Origin: Oceanospirillum maris DSM 6286
GTDB lineage: Bacteria; Pseudomonadota; Gammaproteobacteria; Pseudomonadales; Halomonadaceae
DNA length: 64,000 nt
Direction: 5' to 3'
NCBI RefSeq assembly: GCF_000422865.1
Contig: NZ_AUGW01000003.1
Span: forward strand, 62,001-126,000
Part shown: piece after piece, positions 27,563 to 37,488 of the stretch
How the letters are laid out: every line of letters starts with the position of its first letter
How positions within the stretch are numbered: the first letter of the stretch is position 1
Made by a program: the position numbers and the translations under genes
Notes under the pieces: generated by a model
Databases searched by the model: none
What the model was told of the DNA's origin: nothing
What the model saw: the letters and a program-made list of their open reading frames with translations, nothing else

Positions 27563-29866
27563 TTACCGGCTGGGCTTTTTGCTGACCTGTTTGGCTTTTT
27601 TTCCGCTACTGCTTTTCCCAAAAGGTTTGCCTGTGGGTTTACCGGCGGCCACCGATTTTTTTACCGATACTTTGGTATTTTTCTTAACCGCAGGTTTACT
27701 GCTGCCATTAGCGGATTTTACTTGGCCGTTTTTCAATGTTGGTCGATTAGTTGTATGGGACGCGCCGGTCTGCTGACCTGGCCGTGCTTTACGTGGCGAA
27801 CGAGGATTAACCGGATCTTTATCTTCATTCGGTACCAACTGATTTTTACCATCACCGATAAGGTCTGCACGCCCCATATCTCGTAAGGTTTGACGCAGGG
27901 CTGGCCAATTCTTTGAGTCATGATAGCGTAAAAAGCCTTTTTGAGTCCGGCGTTGCTCGTAATCTTTTGCCGTGTATAGCGTTTCACTTTTATAAGTAAC
28001 CTGCTTCAGCGGGTTCTTATTTGAGTGATACATGGCGGTAGCCAGTGACATCGGCGATGGATAGAAGTTTTGTACCTGATCAGGCCTAAAGTCATTGGTT
28101 TTCAACCAAAGTGCAAGGTTGAGCATGTCTTCATCTTCAGAGCCTGGATGGGCGGCAATAAAGTAGGGAATCAGGTACTGTTTCTTACCGGCTTCCTTAG
28201 AATACTTATCGAACATGCGTTTAAAGCTGTCGTAAGTTCCCATTCCCGGTTTCATCATCTTGCTGAGAGTGCCCATTTCTGAGTGCTCAGGGGCAATTTT
28301 CAGATAACCACCCACGTGATGCGTGACGAGTTCTTTCACGTATTCAGGATCTTCTACCGCTAGGTCATAACGCAAACCCGAGGCGATAGACACCGTATGT
28401 ACGCCTTTTACTTCGCGGGACTTACGGTACAGCTCCGTTGTAGGGCTGTGATCCGTATTCAGGTTTTTACAGATCGTCGGATAAACACAGGAAAGCTTAC
28501 GGCACGAAGCCTGAATCTCAGCATCATTACAGTTCAGATGATACATATTAGACGTAGGGCCACCAAGATCAGAAATATGACCCGTAAAAGCAGGCAGCTT
28601 GAGTTTAATATCTTCGATCTCGTTAATGATTGATTCTTGAGAACGACTTTGAATAATACGACCTTCATGCTCGGTAATAGAGCAGAACGTACAGCCACCA
28701 AAGCAGCCACGCATGATATTGATCGAGAAGCGGATCATTTCATAGGCGGGGATTTTAGCGCCCTTGTATTTTGGATGAGGCACGCGTTGGTAGTTAAAGC
28801 CGAATACCTTATCCATCTCTTCAGTTTCAAGAGGAATTGGCGGCGGGTTAACCCAGATCTCTTTCTTGCCGTGCTTCTGAATCAAGGCGCGGGCGTTGTG
28901 AGGATTGGCTTCTAGGTGCAATATACGAGAGGCGTGGGCGTATAAAACAGGGTCTTTGTTCACCTTTTCAAAGGATGGCAGACGCACATAGGTTTTACTC
29001 GCATCCAGTTTGCCTTGCTTTCCTTTAAGAGGCGCGGGAATAACGCGAATCGGCATAACGTCTGGATCTTCTTCCCCATCCTTACATTTGCTTTCGGGGA
29101 TGTATTCGTAGGGGCTGGGAATCTGTTCAACCTTACCGGGCCAATCCACACGACTGGAATCGATCTCGGTATAACCCCCTGGCGGCGTGTCACGCACAAT
29201 AGTGGTACCGCGAATATCCGTTAATTCCGCAAGATCTTTACCTAGCGCCAGCTCATGAGTCAATTCGATAAGCGCACGCTCTGCGTTGCCATAAAGCAGA
29301 ATATCAGCGGTAGAATCGATCAAAACAGAGCGCCGGACTTCGTTACTCCAGTAATCGTACTGGGCGATGCGCCGTAGACTAGCTTCAATACCGCCAATCA
29401 CAATAGGTGTATCGGAGTAGGCCCGCTTACACAATTGTGAATACACAATGACCGCCCGATCTGGGCGCTTACCGCCTTCACCATGAGGCGTATAAGCATC
29501 ATCATTACGAACTTTTAAATCAGCGGTGTAACGGTTAATAAGAGAGTCCATATTACCCGCGGTAACACCAAAATAAAGATTTGGTTTACCCAGTCGCATC
29601 ATCTCTTTTGGGTTACGCCAGTCAGGTTGGTCGATAATACCAACACGAAAACCCTGTGATTCTAACAGGCGACCTAAAACCGCCATACCAAAGCTGGGGT
29701 GATCCACATAAGCATCACCGGTGACGATAATAACGTCACAGCTATCCCAGCCCAGTTGATCCATTTCCTCACGGGTGGTTGGTAAAAAAGGCGCTGTACC
29801 AAAGCACTCGGCCCAGTACAAAGGATAGGAAAACAGATCGGGGGCGGTTTTATGTTTACTGCTCAT
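27563..29866 (-). CDS. YgiQ-family radical SAM protein with basic tail
   Basis: This 767-residue protein of the UPF0313/YgiQ family has an N-terminal cobalamin-like fold ([17 protein letters not shown]), then a radical SAM core with the unusual CxxxCxxC iron-sulfur motif ([19 protein letters not shown], about residue 390) and the C-terminal DUF3362 region ([22 protein letters not shown]). The reaction is unknown. The last 88 residues or so are a Lys/Ser/Gly-rich low-complexity tail, similar in style to those of rluF and rluE in this window. Single gene with a terminator shared with the SMR gene. Confidence 0.93.
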   Translation of the reverse strand: MSSKHKTAPDLFSYPLYWAECFGTAPFLPTTREEMDQLGWDSCDVIIVTGDAYVDHPSFGMAVLGRLLESQGFRVGIIDQPDWRNPKEMMRLGKPNLYFGVTAGNMDSLINRYTADLKVRNDDAYTPHGEGGKRPDRAVIVYSQLCKRAYSDTPIVIGGIEASLRRIAQYDYWSNEVRRSVLIDSTADILLYGNAERALIELTHELALGKDLAELTDIRGTTIVRDTPPGGYTEIDSSRVDWPGKVEQIPSPYEYIPESKCKDGEEDPDVMPIRVIPAPLKGKQGKLDASKTYVRLPSFEKVNKDPVLYAHASRILHLEANPHNARALIQKHGKKEIWVNPPPIPLETEEMDKVFGFNYQRVPHPKYKGAKIPAYEMIRFSINIMRGCFGGCTFCSITEHEGRIIQSRSQESIINEIEDIKLKLPAFTGHISDLGGPTSNMYHLNCNDAEIQASCRKLSCVYPTICKNLNTDHSPTTELYRKSREVKGVHTVSIASGLRYDLAVEDPEYVKELVTHHVGGYLKIAPEHSEMGTLSKMMKPGMGTYDSFKRMFDKYSKEAGKKQYLIPYFIAAHPGSEDEDMLNLALWLKTNDFRPDQVQNFYPSPMSLATAMYHSNKNPLKQVTYKSETLYTAKDYEQRRTQKGFLRYHDSKNWPALRQTLRDMGRADLIGDGKNQLVPNEDKDPVNPRSPRKARPGQQTGASHTTNRPTLKNGQVKSANGSSKPAVKKNTKVSVKKSVAAGKPTGKPFGKSSSGKKAKQVSKKPSR

Positions 29867-30346
29867 GGCGCTCTTCAGGTTTTACAGTGGGTGACCGTTA
29901 CAGTGGACGGAGAATAATAGCCCGCGCGCCGCTGATTTATAGTCAGAATCTTTAAACAAAATAGTTCAAAAAAATAGATAGATAGGATGATCGAACCGCG
30001 TATTCTCCCAGAAAAACAGTCGGGAATACAGAGCCAAGTCAACTTTCACTGTAAATATTGATAAGTATTCCGTTAACGATCTGAGATAATGGGCAAAGTT
30101 GGTTCCATGTGCAGATCCGCAAAAAGCCATAATCACGAAGGTCTGTTCTACAACGTTCAAGCTTTGATGGATGGTTTACGGGGTCTTAATAGATAGTTCA
30201 CCTATCTTCGGATAGACTGAAATCTGCAAAATCCTCATAATAAAATATTCAAATTAACAGCACTTTATAGCCTATTCGTTGCCTCATAAAGAGCTAACGC
30301 TATGAATAACATAGCAATACTATAAACATGAAAAAGGATAATGATT
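29867..30346. other. Non-coding region between ygiQ and terD-like genes
   Basis: No supported gene is visible; short open frames on the minus strand have no credible ribosome binding site or family resemblance. It should carry divergent promoters for the ygiQ- and terD-type genes. Confidence 0.4.
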
Positions 30347-30952
30347 GTGGCAATTAATCTACAGAAAGGCCAGCGCATCAATCTTGAGAAAGATAACGGC
30401 TCAAAGCTGAACGATATCTGCATTGGTGTTAACTGGGGCGCCATTGAGAAAAAAGGCTTTTTCGGGGGCAGTAAAAAAGAGGCCGTAGATCTGGATGCTT
30501 CCGTTGCGGTATTCGATGCCCAGAAGAAATTGATCTCTCTGGTGTATTTTGGTGAGCTGACCGCTCCTGGTATTCGTCATTCCGGGGATGATCGCACGGG
30601 AGATGTTGATGGTGATGACGGCTTAGATAATGAAGTCATTCAGGTAAAACTGAGTGAACTTCCTAAAACGGCAGAGCAAGTTGTGGTCGTTCTAAACAGC
30701 TATAAAGGCCACGATTTTAAAGTTATTCCATTTGCCTCCATTCGACTCTACGAAGGAACACCTAGTCGAGTTGATAGTGAGTTTGCTCGTTATGATCTAG
30801 CCAATGACGCTACCTTTCATGGTTCTAAAGGGATGATTCTGGGCAAATTCTACCTTAAAGGTGGCGAATGGAAATTCGCAACGATTGGCGCGCCAGTATC
30901 AGAGCACCGCCTTGAAGCTCTTGTTCAACGTGTCGTAGCAGAGCAGCTATAA
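30347..30952 (+). CDS. TerD-family stress/tellurium resistance protein
   Basis: This 201-residue TerD-domain protein begins (M)AINLQKGQRINLEK, like TerD/TerE, and carries the acidic calcium-binding motif DDRTGDVDGDDGLDNE near residues 83-98. The start is a GTG at 30347: an ATG 6 nt upstream would be only 2 nt from the AAGGA site, whereas the GTG has 8 nt spacing and gives the family N-terminus. No other ter genes are nearby, so this is a stray family member, often linked to general or membrane stress rather than tellurite. Confidence 0.9.
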   Translation: MAINLQKGQRINLEKDNGSKLNDICIGVNWGAIEKKGFFGGSKKEAVDLDASVAVFDAQKKLISLVYFGELTAPGIRHSGDDRTGDVDGDDGLDNEVIQVKLSELPKTAEQVVVVLNSYKGHDFKVIPFASIRLYEGTPSRVDSEFARYDLANDATFHGSKGMILGKFYLKGGEWKFATIGAPVSEHRLEALVQRVVAEQL

Positions 30953-30989
30953 GATACTGAAATACCAAAAGACCGTGTAAGGAAATCTC

Positions 30990-31601
30990 ATGTCATTAAT
31001 GCTGTGGTTATCGTTATTATTAATCTGCATGTTGGGGGCGATGTCTCCGGGACCAAGTTTAGCGGTGGTGCTACGTCAAACCGTGAGCAATGGTCGCGGG
31101 CACGGCATTGCCGCAGGCTGCGCCCATGCTATTGGCGTGGCGGTTTGGGCTGCGGCAACAGTATGGGGTTTGGCCCTACTGGTTAGCCGACATGAACTGA
31201 TATACACGATGATTACTTGGGCTGGTGCAGCTTACTTAGCATGGTTAGGTTTCAACGCCCTACGCTATGCGGCTACTCCAGATCTTAAAGCAGAAAGTGG
31301 CAAGCAAGAGAGCTATGGTCAAGCGGCCCGCTCTGGCTTGTTGATTTCTCTTATGAACCCTAAACTCGCCGTGTTTTTTACGGCACTGTTCTCGCAGTTT
31401 GTTTCCGTTGACCAAGGTTTAGAGGCTCAGCTAATCATGGTGCTAACAGCGGCCATTGTTGATGGTCTTTGGTATACCCTAGTGGCTTTGCTGTTCTCTC
31501 AGGCGAACCTTTTGGCATGGCTGCGTCGCCATGTAAAACGGATCGAACAACTCACCGGTGTCGTTTTAATCGGCTTAGCGGTTAGGGTGGTTATGCCATA
31601 A
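30990..31601 (+). CDS. LysE-family amino-acid exporter
   Basis: This 203-residue membrane protein has about six hydrophobic segments and the LysE/RhtB signature near the N-terminus (MLGAMSPGPSLAVVLRQTV) and SLMNPKLAVFF in the middle. Members export basic or small neutral amino acids; the substrate is not evident. It starts 37 nt after the terD-like gene on the same strand, so co-transcription is possible. Followed by short tandem repeats and a terminator. Confidence 0.92.
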   Translation: MSLMLWLSLLLICMLGAMSPGPSLAVVLRQTVSNGRGHGIAAGCAHAIGVAVWAAATVWGLALLVSRHELIYTMITWAGAAYLAWLGFNALRYAATPDLKAESGKQESYGQAARSGLLISLMNPKLAVFFTALFSQFVSVDQGLEAQLIMVLTAAIVDGLWYTLVALLFSQANLLAWLRRHVKRIEQLTGVVLIGLAVRVVMP

Positions 31602-31605
31602 TGTA

Positions 31606-31650
31606 ATCCACCACCATAGTACAATCCACCATAGTACAATCCACCCTATA
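31606..31650. repeat. Three imperfect 15-nt tandem repeats
   Basis: The unit ACAATCCACCATAGT occurs once intact, with diverged copies on either side, between the lysE-like stop and its terminator. Likely replication slippage; function not evident. Confidence 0.6.
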
Positions 31651-31684
31651 CAAGCCGCCGGAATTATTTTCCGGCGGCTTGTTT
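31651..31684 (+). terminator. Terminator after lysE-like gene
   Basis: CAAGCCGCCGGAA pairs perfectly with TTCCGGCGGCTTG around a 5-nt loop; only a few Ts follow. The very stable stem makes termination likely. Confidence 0.8.
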
Positions 31685-31867
31685 CAACAGATCATCCAAT
31701 AAGGCTTTTCACCCGTAATTTTCAGGACAAAATTACGACTCCCTCGTTAGATGTTACCGCTAGTGTGACTCTTTATTTAGCAACGCGTCGCTTTAGTTCT
31801 CTGCCCGCACGGGTAGAAACCGTGGCTGTCGCTACGATTAAGATGATCAACACGAATTAGGAAAAAA

Positions 31868-32671
31868 ATGACCACACCAGCAGAAATAGCCTCCATCGTT
31901 GAAGCGCTACATCGCCCGCAGTTTGCCACCGTACTGGCTAATTTTTTGCGTACCAAGTTGACTTGCAGTCACCTGCTTATGCTCGGATGTCGTGATGGCA
32001 AGCATCCTATCTACCTGTACGATGCCATAAGCGATAATCGAGACTACCTATTTCAGCGCTATCTAACTGACTCGTATCTGAATGATCCTTTTTATTGCCA
32101 TGCTCAAAAAGCACTGTCCGGTGATATCTTACGCTTGAAAGACGTCCTTACGGAGCCCGCCCAACAACAGGATTACAAACAGCGTTTTTGCCAGCAAACC
32201 GGTTGGTATGACGAGCTGTGCTTCGTAACACGACTGAATCAAAACCGTTGGATTCTGCTTTTTATCGGCCACAGGAATGAAAGCCCAACCCGCTATCAAC
32301 AGAATGTCGGTACATTAAAAGAGCTTCAACCTTTGCTTTCAGCCCTCATTCACCAACAATGGGCGGACGATCATTTACTGCAATCTGCAGCAGGGGCAGG
32401 GATAGAAGGAGAGACAGCAATAGAAAAAGAAGCGTTCAAAAGCGCCTTAAATCAGGCGATGGCCAGCTTTGGTACGGCCTTACTAACCACAAAGGAGCGG
32501 GAGATCACCTTGCTAATACTGCAAGGCTACGACAGTCAGGATATTGCCGCGTTACTACAGATCGCCCTTGGCACCGTCAAAAATCACCGTAAGAACATTT
32601 ATCGCAAACTTAATGTCAGCTCGTTAAGTGCGCTACACCAACTATTTATGACACATCTACTGGCCAGCTAG
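31868..32671 (+). CDS. LuxR-family transcriptional regulator
   Basis: This 267-residue protein has a C-terminal LuxR-type helix-turn-helix (residues about 205-262; TTKEREITLLILQGYDSQDIAALLQIALGTVKNHRKNIYRKL). The N-terminal part, with QRYLTDSYLNDPFYCHA, resembles an uncharacterised sensory region seen in other marine gammaproteobacterial LuxR proteins and lacks clear acyl-homoserine-lactone-binding signs. AGGA upstream of the ATG supports the start. No obvious partner gene; target genes unknown. Confidence 0.87.
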   Translation: MTTPAEIASIVEALHRPQFATVLANFLRTKLTCSHLLMLGCRDGKHPIYLYDAISDNRDYLFQRYLTDSYLNDPFYCHAQKALSGDILRLKDVLTEPAQQQDYKQRFCQQTGWYDELCFVTRLNQNRWILLFIGHRNESPTRYQQNVGTLKELQPLLSALIHQQWADDHLLQSAAGAGIEGETAIEKEAFKSALNQAMASFGTALLTTKEREITLLILQGYDSQDIAALLQIALGTVKNHRKNIYRKLNVSSLSALHQLFMTHLLAS

Positions 32672-32798
32672 CGGTTGCTTTACCGCTATTAATGAAATCT
32701 ATCCCTATAGGGATATCGGCCTTAGGGGCATCAGCACATAAGCTTTCCACCATTGTGATCTAACGGCTAATTGCCGGCATTATACAGAATGGAATGTT

Positions 32799-34055
32799 AT
32801 GAGTTTATTTGATGATCTAAACCTACGCGGCCTTATCGCCCAGACCTCTAACGCTGACACCCTAAAAGATTTTTTACAACATCCACAAACCGTTTACTGC
32901 GGCTTTGATCCCACCGCGGGTAGTTTGCATATTGGCCACCTAGTACCTCTGTTAATGTTAAAGCGGTTTTACGATGCAGGGCATAATGTGATCGCACTAG
33001 TAGGCGGCGCTACCGGTGCCATTGGTGATCCTAGTTTTAAAGCCACAGAACGCACATTAAACACCTTGGACACTGTTGCAGGTTTTGCCGGTGAACTGGA
33101 AAGCCAAATAGAACAGCTAATGCGACCGCACTTGGGATGTGAGCTTAAGTTGGTGAATAATAACGACTGGTTTCGTGATATTAATATTATTGCGTTTTTT
33201 CGAGATATCGGTAAACACTTCTCGGTGAACGAAATGATGCGGCGTGAATCCGTTAAACAACGTTTAGAGCGCCCCGATGTTGGCATCTCCTTTACTGAAT
33301 TTAGCTACACCCTGCTGCAGTCTTATGATTTTGTGCGGCTAAACCGTGATCATAGCTGCACACTACAGATTGGTGGCAATGATCAATGGGGCAATATTGT
33401 TAGTGGTATCGACCTAACACGGCGTATTAACCAAGCTAAAGTTGATGGCTTAACTCTGCCCTTAATCACCAAAAGCGATGGTACCAAGTTTGGTAAAACG
33501 GAGACTGGCACGGTTTGGCTGGATGCTAAAAAAACATCACCGTATAGCTTTTATCAATTCTGGCTGAATATCGCAGACAGCGATGTTTACCCTATGCTGG
33601 GTTACTACACTTTTTTAACGCCAGAGCAGATAGCATCGATTAAACAGTGCGATAAAAGCTCTAACCACAAGCCTATTGCGCAACGAATATTAGCTGAACA
33701 GATCACCGAATTTGTACACGGCAAGGCCGCATTGCAAAGTGCCCAGCGAATGAGTCAAGCGCTCTTCTCTTCAGATGCAGGCGTGCAAGAACTCACCTTA
33801 GAAGAGTTCCAGCAATTAGAATTGGATGGTCTACCTTGTGTTCGTATTGATCCTCATGAAACGGTTGCCAATGTATTGGTTAAAAGCCAGTTCGCCAGCT
33901 CCCTTACCAAGGCTCGCGACCTAATCAAAGCAGGAGCCATTCGGATTAACGGTGAACCTGCGGAAGATAAAGCACTAGGGCATTTTTTCGCGTTATTTGA
34001 TCAGTACTGGTTATTACAACGGGGTAAAAAGCACTTTTATTTATTGAAGAAATAG
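32799..34055 (+). CDS. tyrS: Tyrosyl-tRNA synthetase
   Basis: This 418-residue class I synthetase charges tRNA-Tyr. The ATP-binding HIGH motif is in [11 protein letters not shown] (about residue 47), the KMSKS-like motif is KFGKT in [12 protein letters not shown], and the C-terminal S4 RNA-binding domain is visible ([22 protein letters not shown]). Length and motifs match bacterial TyrS of the E. coli type (424 residues). Single gene followed by a hairpin. Confidence 0.97.
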   Translation: MSLFDDLNLRGLIAQTSNADTLKDFLQHPQTVYCGFDPTAGSLHIGHLVPLLMLKRFYDAGHNVIALVGGATGAIGDPSFKATERTLNTLDTVAGFAGELESQIEQLMRPHLGCELKLVNNNDWFRDINIIAFFRDIGKHFSVNEMMRRESVKQRLERPDVGISFTEFSYTLLQSYDFVRLNRDHSCTLQIGGNDQWGNIVSGIDLTRRINQAKVDGLTLPLITKSDGTKFGKTETGTVWLDAKKTSPYSFYQFWLNIADSDVYPMLGYYTFLTPEQIASIKQCDKSSNHKPIAQRILAEQITEFVHGKAALQSAQRMSQALFSSDAGVQELTLEEFQQLELDGLPCVRIDPHETVANVLVKSQFASSLTKARDLIKAGAIRINGEPAEDKALGHFFALFDQYWLLQRGKKHFYLLKK

Positions 34056-34064
34056 GCAACCAAA

Positions 34065-34095
34065 CAACCGTTCAGCTAAACACTCTGAACGGTTG
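34065..34095 (+). terminator. Possible terminator hairpin after tyrS
   Basis: CAACCGTTCAG pairs perfectly with CTGAACGGTTG around a 9-nt loop, 10 nt after the tyrS stop. The following sequence is not a clean T run, so strength is uncertain. It also lies between the convergent cupin gene and tyrS. Confidence 0.55.
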
Positions 34096-34111
34096 CTTTG
34101 GAGTCTGTGAG

Positions 34112-34399
34112 CTACTTCATTTCAACTTCAATTAACACGATATCTTCATCGCTATTGTTTAGCACGTTGTGCTCAACACCAACAGGACGGTAGTAGCATT
34201 CACCAGCTTTCATCTCTACAGGCTTAGCACCTTCGCCAGTATCAATATGCAGCACACAGTTCTGCATAGGCACAATCACGTAATCGCGCTCATGACGATG
34301 CCACTGGCTTTCACCGCCCGCAGGAAACAACAGGTGGTTGGTGCAGGTGCGTTCGTTATCAATCTGCTGGGTAATTTTTAAAACGGGACGTTCTGACAT
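34112..34399 (-). CDS. Small single-domain cupin protein
   Basis: This 95-residue protein forms one cupin barrel; WHRHERDYVIVP is the first metal-binding motif and GECYYRPVGVEHNVLNNSD the second. Conserved His residues suggest a metal site. Members of this size are often involved in small-molecule binding or stress response, but no specific function can be assigned. A perfect 16-nt palindrome lies 67 nt upstream of the start codon (34467-34482), a candidate operator. Confidence 0.82.
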   Translation of the reverse strand: MSERPVLKITQQIDNERTCTNHLLFPAGGESQWHRHERDYVIVPMQNCVLHIDTGEGAKPVEMKAGECYYRPVGVEHNVLNNSDEDIVLIEVEMK

Positions 34400-34466
34400 A
34401 AAATTTCCTCACCTTCTCATCATTTATTATGAATCGCCTAATACGTTTAGGCGTGAGTCTTAGCTT

Positions 34467-34482
34467 ATCAGCACGTGCTGAT
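34467..34482. promoter_or_regulatory. Perfect 16-nt palindrome, candidate operator
   Basis: ATCAGCACGTGCTGAT is self-complementary over its full length and sits in the divergent region between the cupin gene and dbpA. Its size and symmetry fit a binding site for a dimeric regulator, but no family is assigned. Confidence 0.45.
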
Positions 34483-34640
34483 TATTGCGGTTGCGAAATT
34501 CTGGCGCTGGGTTTGATTCCAATCAATCTAAACAATATAAGTAATTTGATTAATTAGTAGATCATTTAGCTCGCCCTGAAAGCCCCATCATCCCTAGCCG
34601 CTCTATTACGCCATAAGATCACGATTACCCATCAGCCCTT

Positions 34641-34684
34641 GTTATACTGTTTATCATTGAGTGTTATACTGCCCACCATTGAGT
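34641..34684. repeat. Two adjacent 22-nt tandem repeats upstream of dbpA
   Basis: Two directly abutting copies (34641-34662, 34663-34684) match at 18 of 22 positions. Each holds a TATACT -10-like element and ends CATTGAGT, placing two potential promoter cores in tandem 50-70 nt upstream of the dbpA start. Confidence 0.7.
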
Positions 34685-34736
34685 CAGCCTAATAACAGGC
34701 TTGGCCACCCTCTATATTTATTTAGTTGAGATCTCC

Positions 34737-36122
34737 GTGACTGATAGTGCCTTTTCCAGCCTTAATCTGCCGACCGCCCAAGTACAAAACCTAACTGATT
34801 TGGGTTATGTGCGTATGACCCCTATTCAAGAAAAAAGCTTACCGCTAATTCTTGAGGGTAAAGACCTAATCGCCAAAGCCAAAACCGGTAGTGGTAAAAC
34901 CGCCGCCTTCGGTATCGGCTTGTTGGAAAAGCTGAATGTGCGTTCTTTCGCCTGCCAAACGCTTGTTATGTGCCCGACTCGGGAACTGGCCGGACAAGTC
35001 GCCAAAGAGCTGCGTAAACTAGCTCGCTATCAGCACAACATTAAAATCATAACCCTGTGTGGCGGTATGCCAATTGGCCCACAAATTGGTTCATTAGAGC
35101 ATGGTACTCATATTGTTGTGGGTACGCCGGGGCGTATTCAAGATCATCTGCGTAAGGGCACGTTGGATTTAAGTCGTGTGAATACGGTCGTACTGGATGA
35201 AGCTGATCGTATGTTGGATATGGGCTTTGCGGAATCAATGGAAGGCATTTTAGAACAAACACCTGCACAGCGCCAAACCCTGCTATTCTCTGCGACCTAT
35301 CCCGACACCATCAAAAAAATCAGCAGCCGCTACCAGAATAAGCCGGTGATGGTTGAAGCGGAATCCATACAATCCCCACTGAATATCAGTCAGAAATTCT
35401 ACTCGGTAGAACGTGGCGCAGAAAAAGAAGACTTACTTCTGCAAGTGCTAGGGCATTATCAGCCAGAACACGCCGTGATCTTCTGCAACACCAAACAAAC
35501 CTGTGCCGATTTAGCCGCCATGCTAAAAGATCAGCATTATTATGCTCAGGAACTGCACGGTGATATGGAACAGCGTGACCGTGATCAGGTGTTGATTAAA
35601 TTTGCGAACCGAAGCACTCACGTACTGATCGCCACCGATGTCGCCGCACGAGGCTTAGATATTGATGACCTACCGATGGTTATCAACTTTGACCTAACCC
35701 GAGACTCCGAAGTACATGTACACCGTATCGGTCGTACTGGACGCGCGGGAAAATCAGGTCTAGCCATCAGCCTGTATACCGAAAAAGAGAGCTATAAGCT
35801 AGCCGATATCGCCGATCAGATGCAGGTAGAGATTAAGCCTTCCAGCAGTGATGAGCTGCATGATGGGGATATGAGCGGCCACCGCGAACCTAGCATGGTA
35901 ACCCTCGCCATTGATGGCGGCAAAAGAAGCAAAGTCCGCCCCGGTGATCTACTCGGCGCACTGACCAGTGCCGGTGGCATTAGCGGTAGCCAAGTGGGAA
36001 AAATTGACATTAACGACTTTAACGCCTACGTCGCTGTCGAGCGCAGCGTTGCCAAACAGGCACTTAACCATTTAACGGAAAGCCCGATTAAAGGCCGTAA
36101 GTTTAAAGTACGTCGCGTGTAA
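34737..36122 (+). CDS. dbpA: ATP-dependent RNA helicase DbpA
   Basis: This 461-residue DEAD-box helicase acts in late 50S ribosome assembly. Motif I AKTGSGKT, motif Ia PTRELA, motif II DEAD (VVLDEADRMLDMGF), motif III SAT and motif VI HRIGRTGRAGKSG are present, followed by the C-terminal DbpA RNA-binding domain (residues about 385-461) that targets hairpin 92 of 23S rRNA in E. coli. The GTG at 34737 gives a protein close to E. coli DbpA in length (457); a TTG at 34701 would add 12 residues. The Shine-Dalgarno at the GTG is weak. Confidence 0.95.
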   Translation: MTDSAFSSLNLPTAQVQNLTDLGYVRMTPIQEKSLPLILEGKDLIAKAKTGSGKTAAFGIGLLEKLNVRSFACQTLVMCPTRELAGQVAKELRKLARYQHNIKIITLCGGMPIGPQIGSLEHGTHIVVGTPGRIQDHLRKGTLDLSRVNTVVLDEADRMLDMGFAESMEGILEQTPAQRQTLLFSATYPDTIKKISSRYQNKPVMVEAESIQSPLNISQKFYSVERGAEKEDLLLQVLGHYQPEHAVIFCNTKQTCADLAAMLKDQHYYAQELHGDMEQRDRDQVLIKFANRSTHVLIATDVAARGLDIDDLPMVINFDLTRDSEVHVHRIGRTGRAGKSGLAISLYTEKESYKLADIADQMQVEIKPSSSDELHDGDMSGHREPSMVTLAIDGGKRSKVRPGDLLGALTSAGGISGSQVGKIDINDFNAYVAVERSVAKQALNHLTESPIKGRKFKVRRV

Positions 36123-36140
36123 GTTTTTTAACCTGATGAT

Positions 36141-36166
36141 AAGCCCGCCTTAAAGCGGGCTTTTTT
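36141..36166 (+). terminator. Terminator of dbpA
   Basis: AAGCCCGC pairs with GCGGGCTT around a 6-nt loop, followed by a run of six Ts. Confidence 0.9.
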
Positions 36167-36268
36167 GTGGTTTTCAAAAGCACATAGGCCTTTTAACTAA
36201 CGTCGTGCACTAATAGAATGGCAGCCACGTAGTATTAGGATCTGACCACCAAAAGGAATTCACCACTC

Positions 36269-37381
36269 ATGTTTCTCTCTATATCTGCAGCAACTGCACG
36301 CATTATAACCATAGCTTCGGCAACAGCTATATTGGCAAGCACCTATGTCCTCGCTGAAGAGTCTGAGCGTATTGTTATTCCTATCGCGTTTAGCACGCCG
36401 GATACAGGTTTTGCAGGTGGGGCCGCGATTATATGGGTTATACCGAATCCAGAGGCAGGAGAAAATAAAAACGACACCGCTCGCACCTTTGGTTTTATTT
36501 CCCAGAAAGGGCAAGTAATGCTGGCTCTAAGTTCGAGCCTTTATCGTAGTAACGGTAATTTGCTGTTAGAGCCATCAATATCCTTGGGTAAATCATTTGA
36601 TTCTAGTTATGGTTTTGGTAGTGATAGTAAGGCCTCTTCCGAAGAAAATTATCAATCTAAGTTTATCGATATTCGTTTTAAATCCGGCTGGAGTGTATTA
36701 CCAAACAGCTACCTTGGCCCACAGGTACAGCTGAAAACTCTTGAATACACCGATTTATCAGAAGCCACCCAGCTTAAAGGAGTTCTTGCCGATAATGGCG
36801 AGTCACTTGATTCTCTCCAAGTAGGCCTTGGTATTCAGTTAAAGCGAGATACTCGCAACAGTAGTTTTTATAGCCAGAGTGGCGTGTTTAGTGAAGCAAG
36901 CTTGATGCGTTACGATACATCCTGGGGGAGTGATTATGACTTCACCAAATTTGAGCTGGAGCACCGTCGCTTTATTTCTCTAGATACGGTTTCTGTACTG
37001 GCTTTCCAAGGCAGTATTAAAGCCGCTAGCGGCCAAGTGCCTTTTGATAGCCTACCGTCCCTTGGGGGTGCTAAAAGTTTACGGGGAGTACTGCAAGATC
37101 GTTATCGTGATGAGCTAGCACTTTCAGGCCAAGTTGAATGGCGTCGAATTTTGAATGATAGTTGGGGTATGGCAATGTTTGCAGGCTTGGGAGATGTCTT
37201 TCCTTCGGCGAATGAGATAACCGCCTCTGAATTAAAATACGCCGTTGGCGTAGGTGGTCGATACTCCCTAAGTAAAGAACAGCGTATTAATCTGAGACTC
37301 GATTTAGGTTATAGCGATGCTCTAGGTAATGCTGAAGCTGACGGTTTCAATATTTATTTCCAAGTGGGCGAAGCCTTTTAG
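36269..37381 (+). CDS. Outer-membrane beta-barrel protein, BamA/surface-antigen type
   Basis: This 370-residue protein has an N-terminal signal peptide (cleavage near residue 29) and no POTRA repeats, but many amphipathic strands and a C-terminal Phe, the mark of outer-membrane barrels. The segment LGGAKSLRGVLQDRYRDE matches the RGY-like loop motif of the Bac_surface_Ag/Omp85 barrel. It is therefore a short barrel-only relative of the BamA/TamA group, with unknown function. AAAGGA precedes the ATG. The next gene begins 107 nt downstream. Confidence 0.82.
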   Translation: MFLSISAATARIITIASATAILASTYVLAEESERIVIPIAFSTPDTGFAGGAAIIWVIPNPEAGENKNDTARTFGFISQKGQVMLALSSSLYRSNGNLLLEPSISLGKSFDSSYGFGSDSKASSEENYQSKFIDIRFKSGWSVLPNSYLGPQVQLKTLEYTDLSEATQLKGVLADNGESLDSLQVGLGIQLKRDTRNSSFYSQSGVFSEASLMRYDTSWGSDYDFTKFELEHRRFISLDTVSVLAFQGSIKAASGQVPFDSLPSLGGAKSLRGVLQDRYRDELALSGQVEWRRILNDSWGMAMFAGLGDVFPSANEITASELKYAVGVGGRYSLSKEQRINLRLDLGYSDALGNAEADGFNIYFQVGEAF

Positions 37382-37488
37382 CTAGGTTAGGCGGTTTGGT
37401 GTTGACTTTCTAGCATCATTATTAAATGACTATGTTGCGCGACTGAAACCTATGACTAAAATCCACTACCGAGACGACAAAGGACACT

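Noticed and set aside
29966-30160. A 64-codon open frame on the minus strand between ygiQ and terD-like genes
   Set aside because: No credible start signal and low-complexity product; considered chance.
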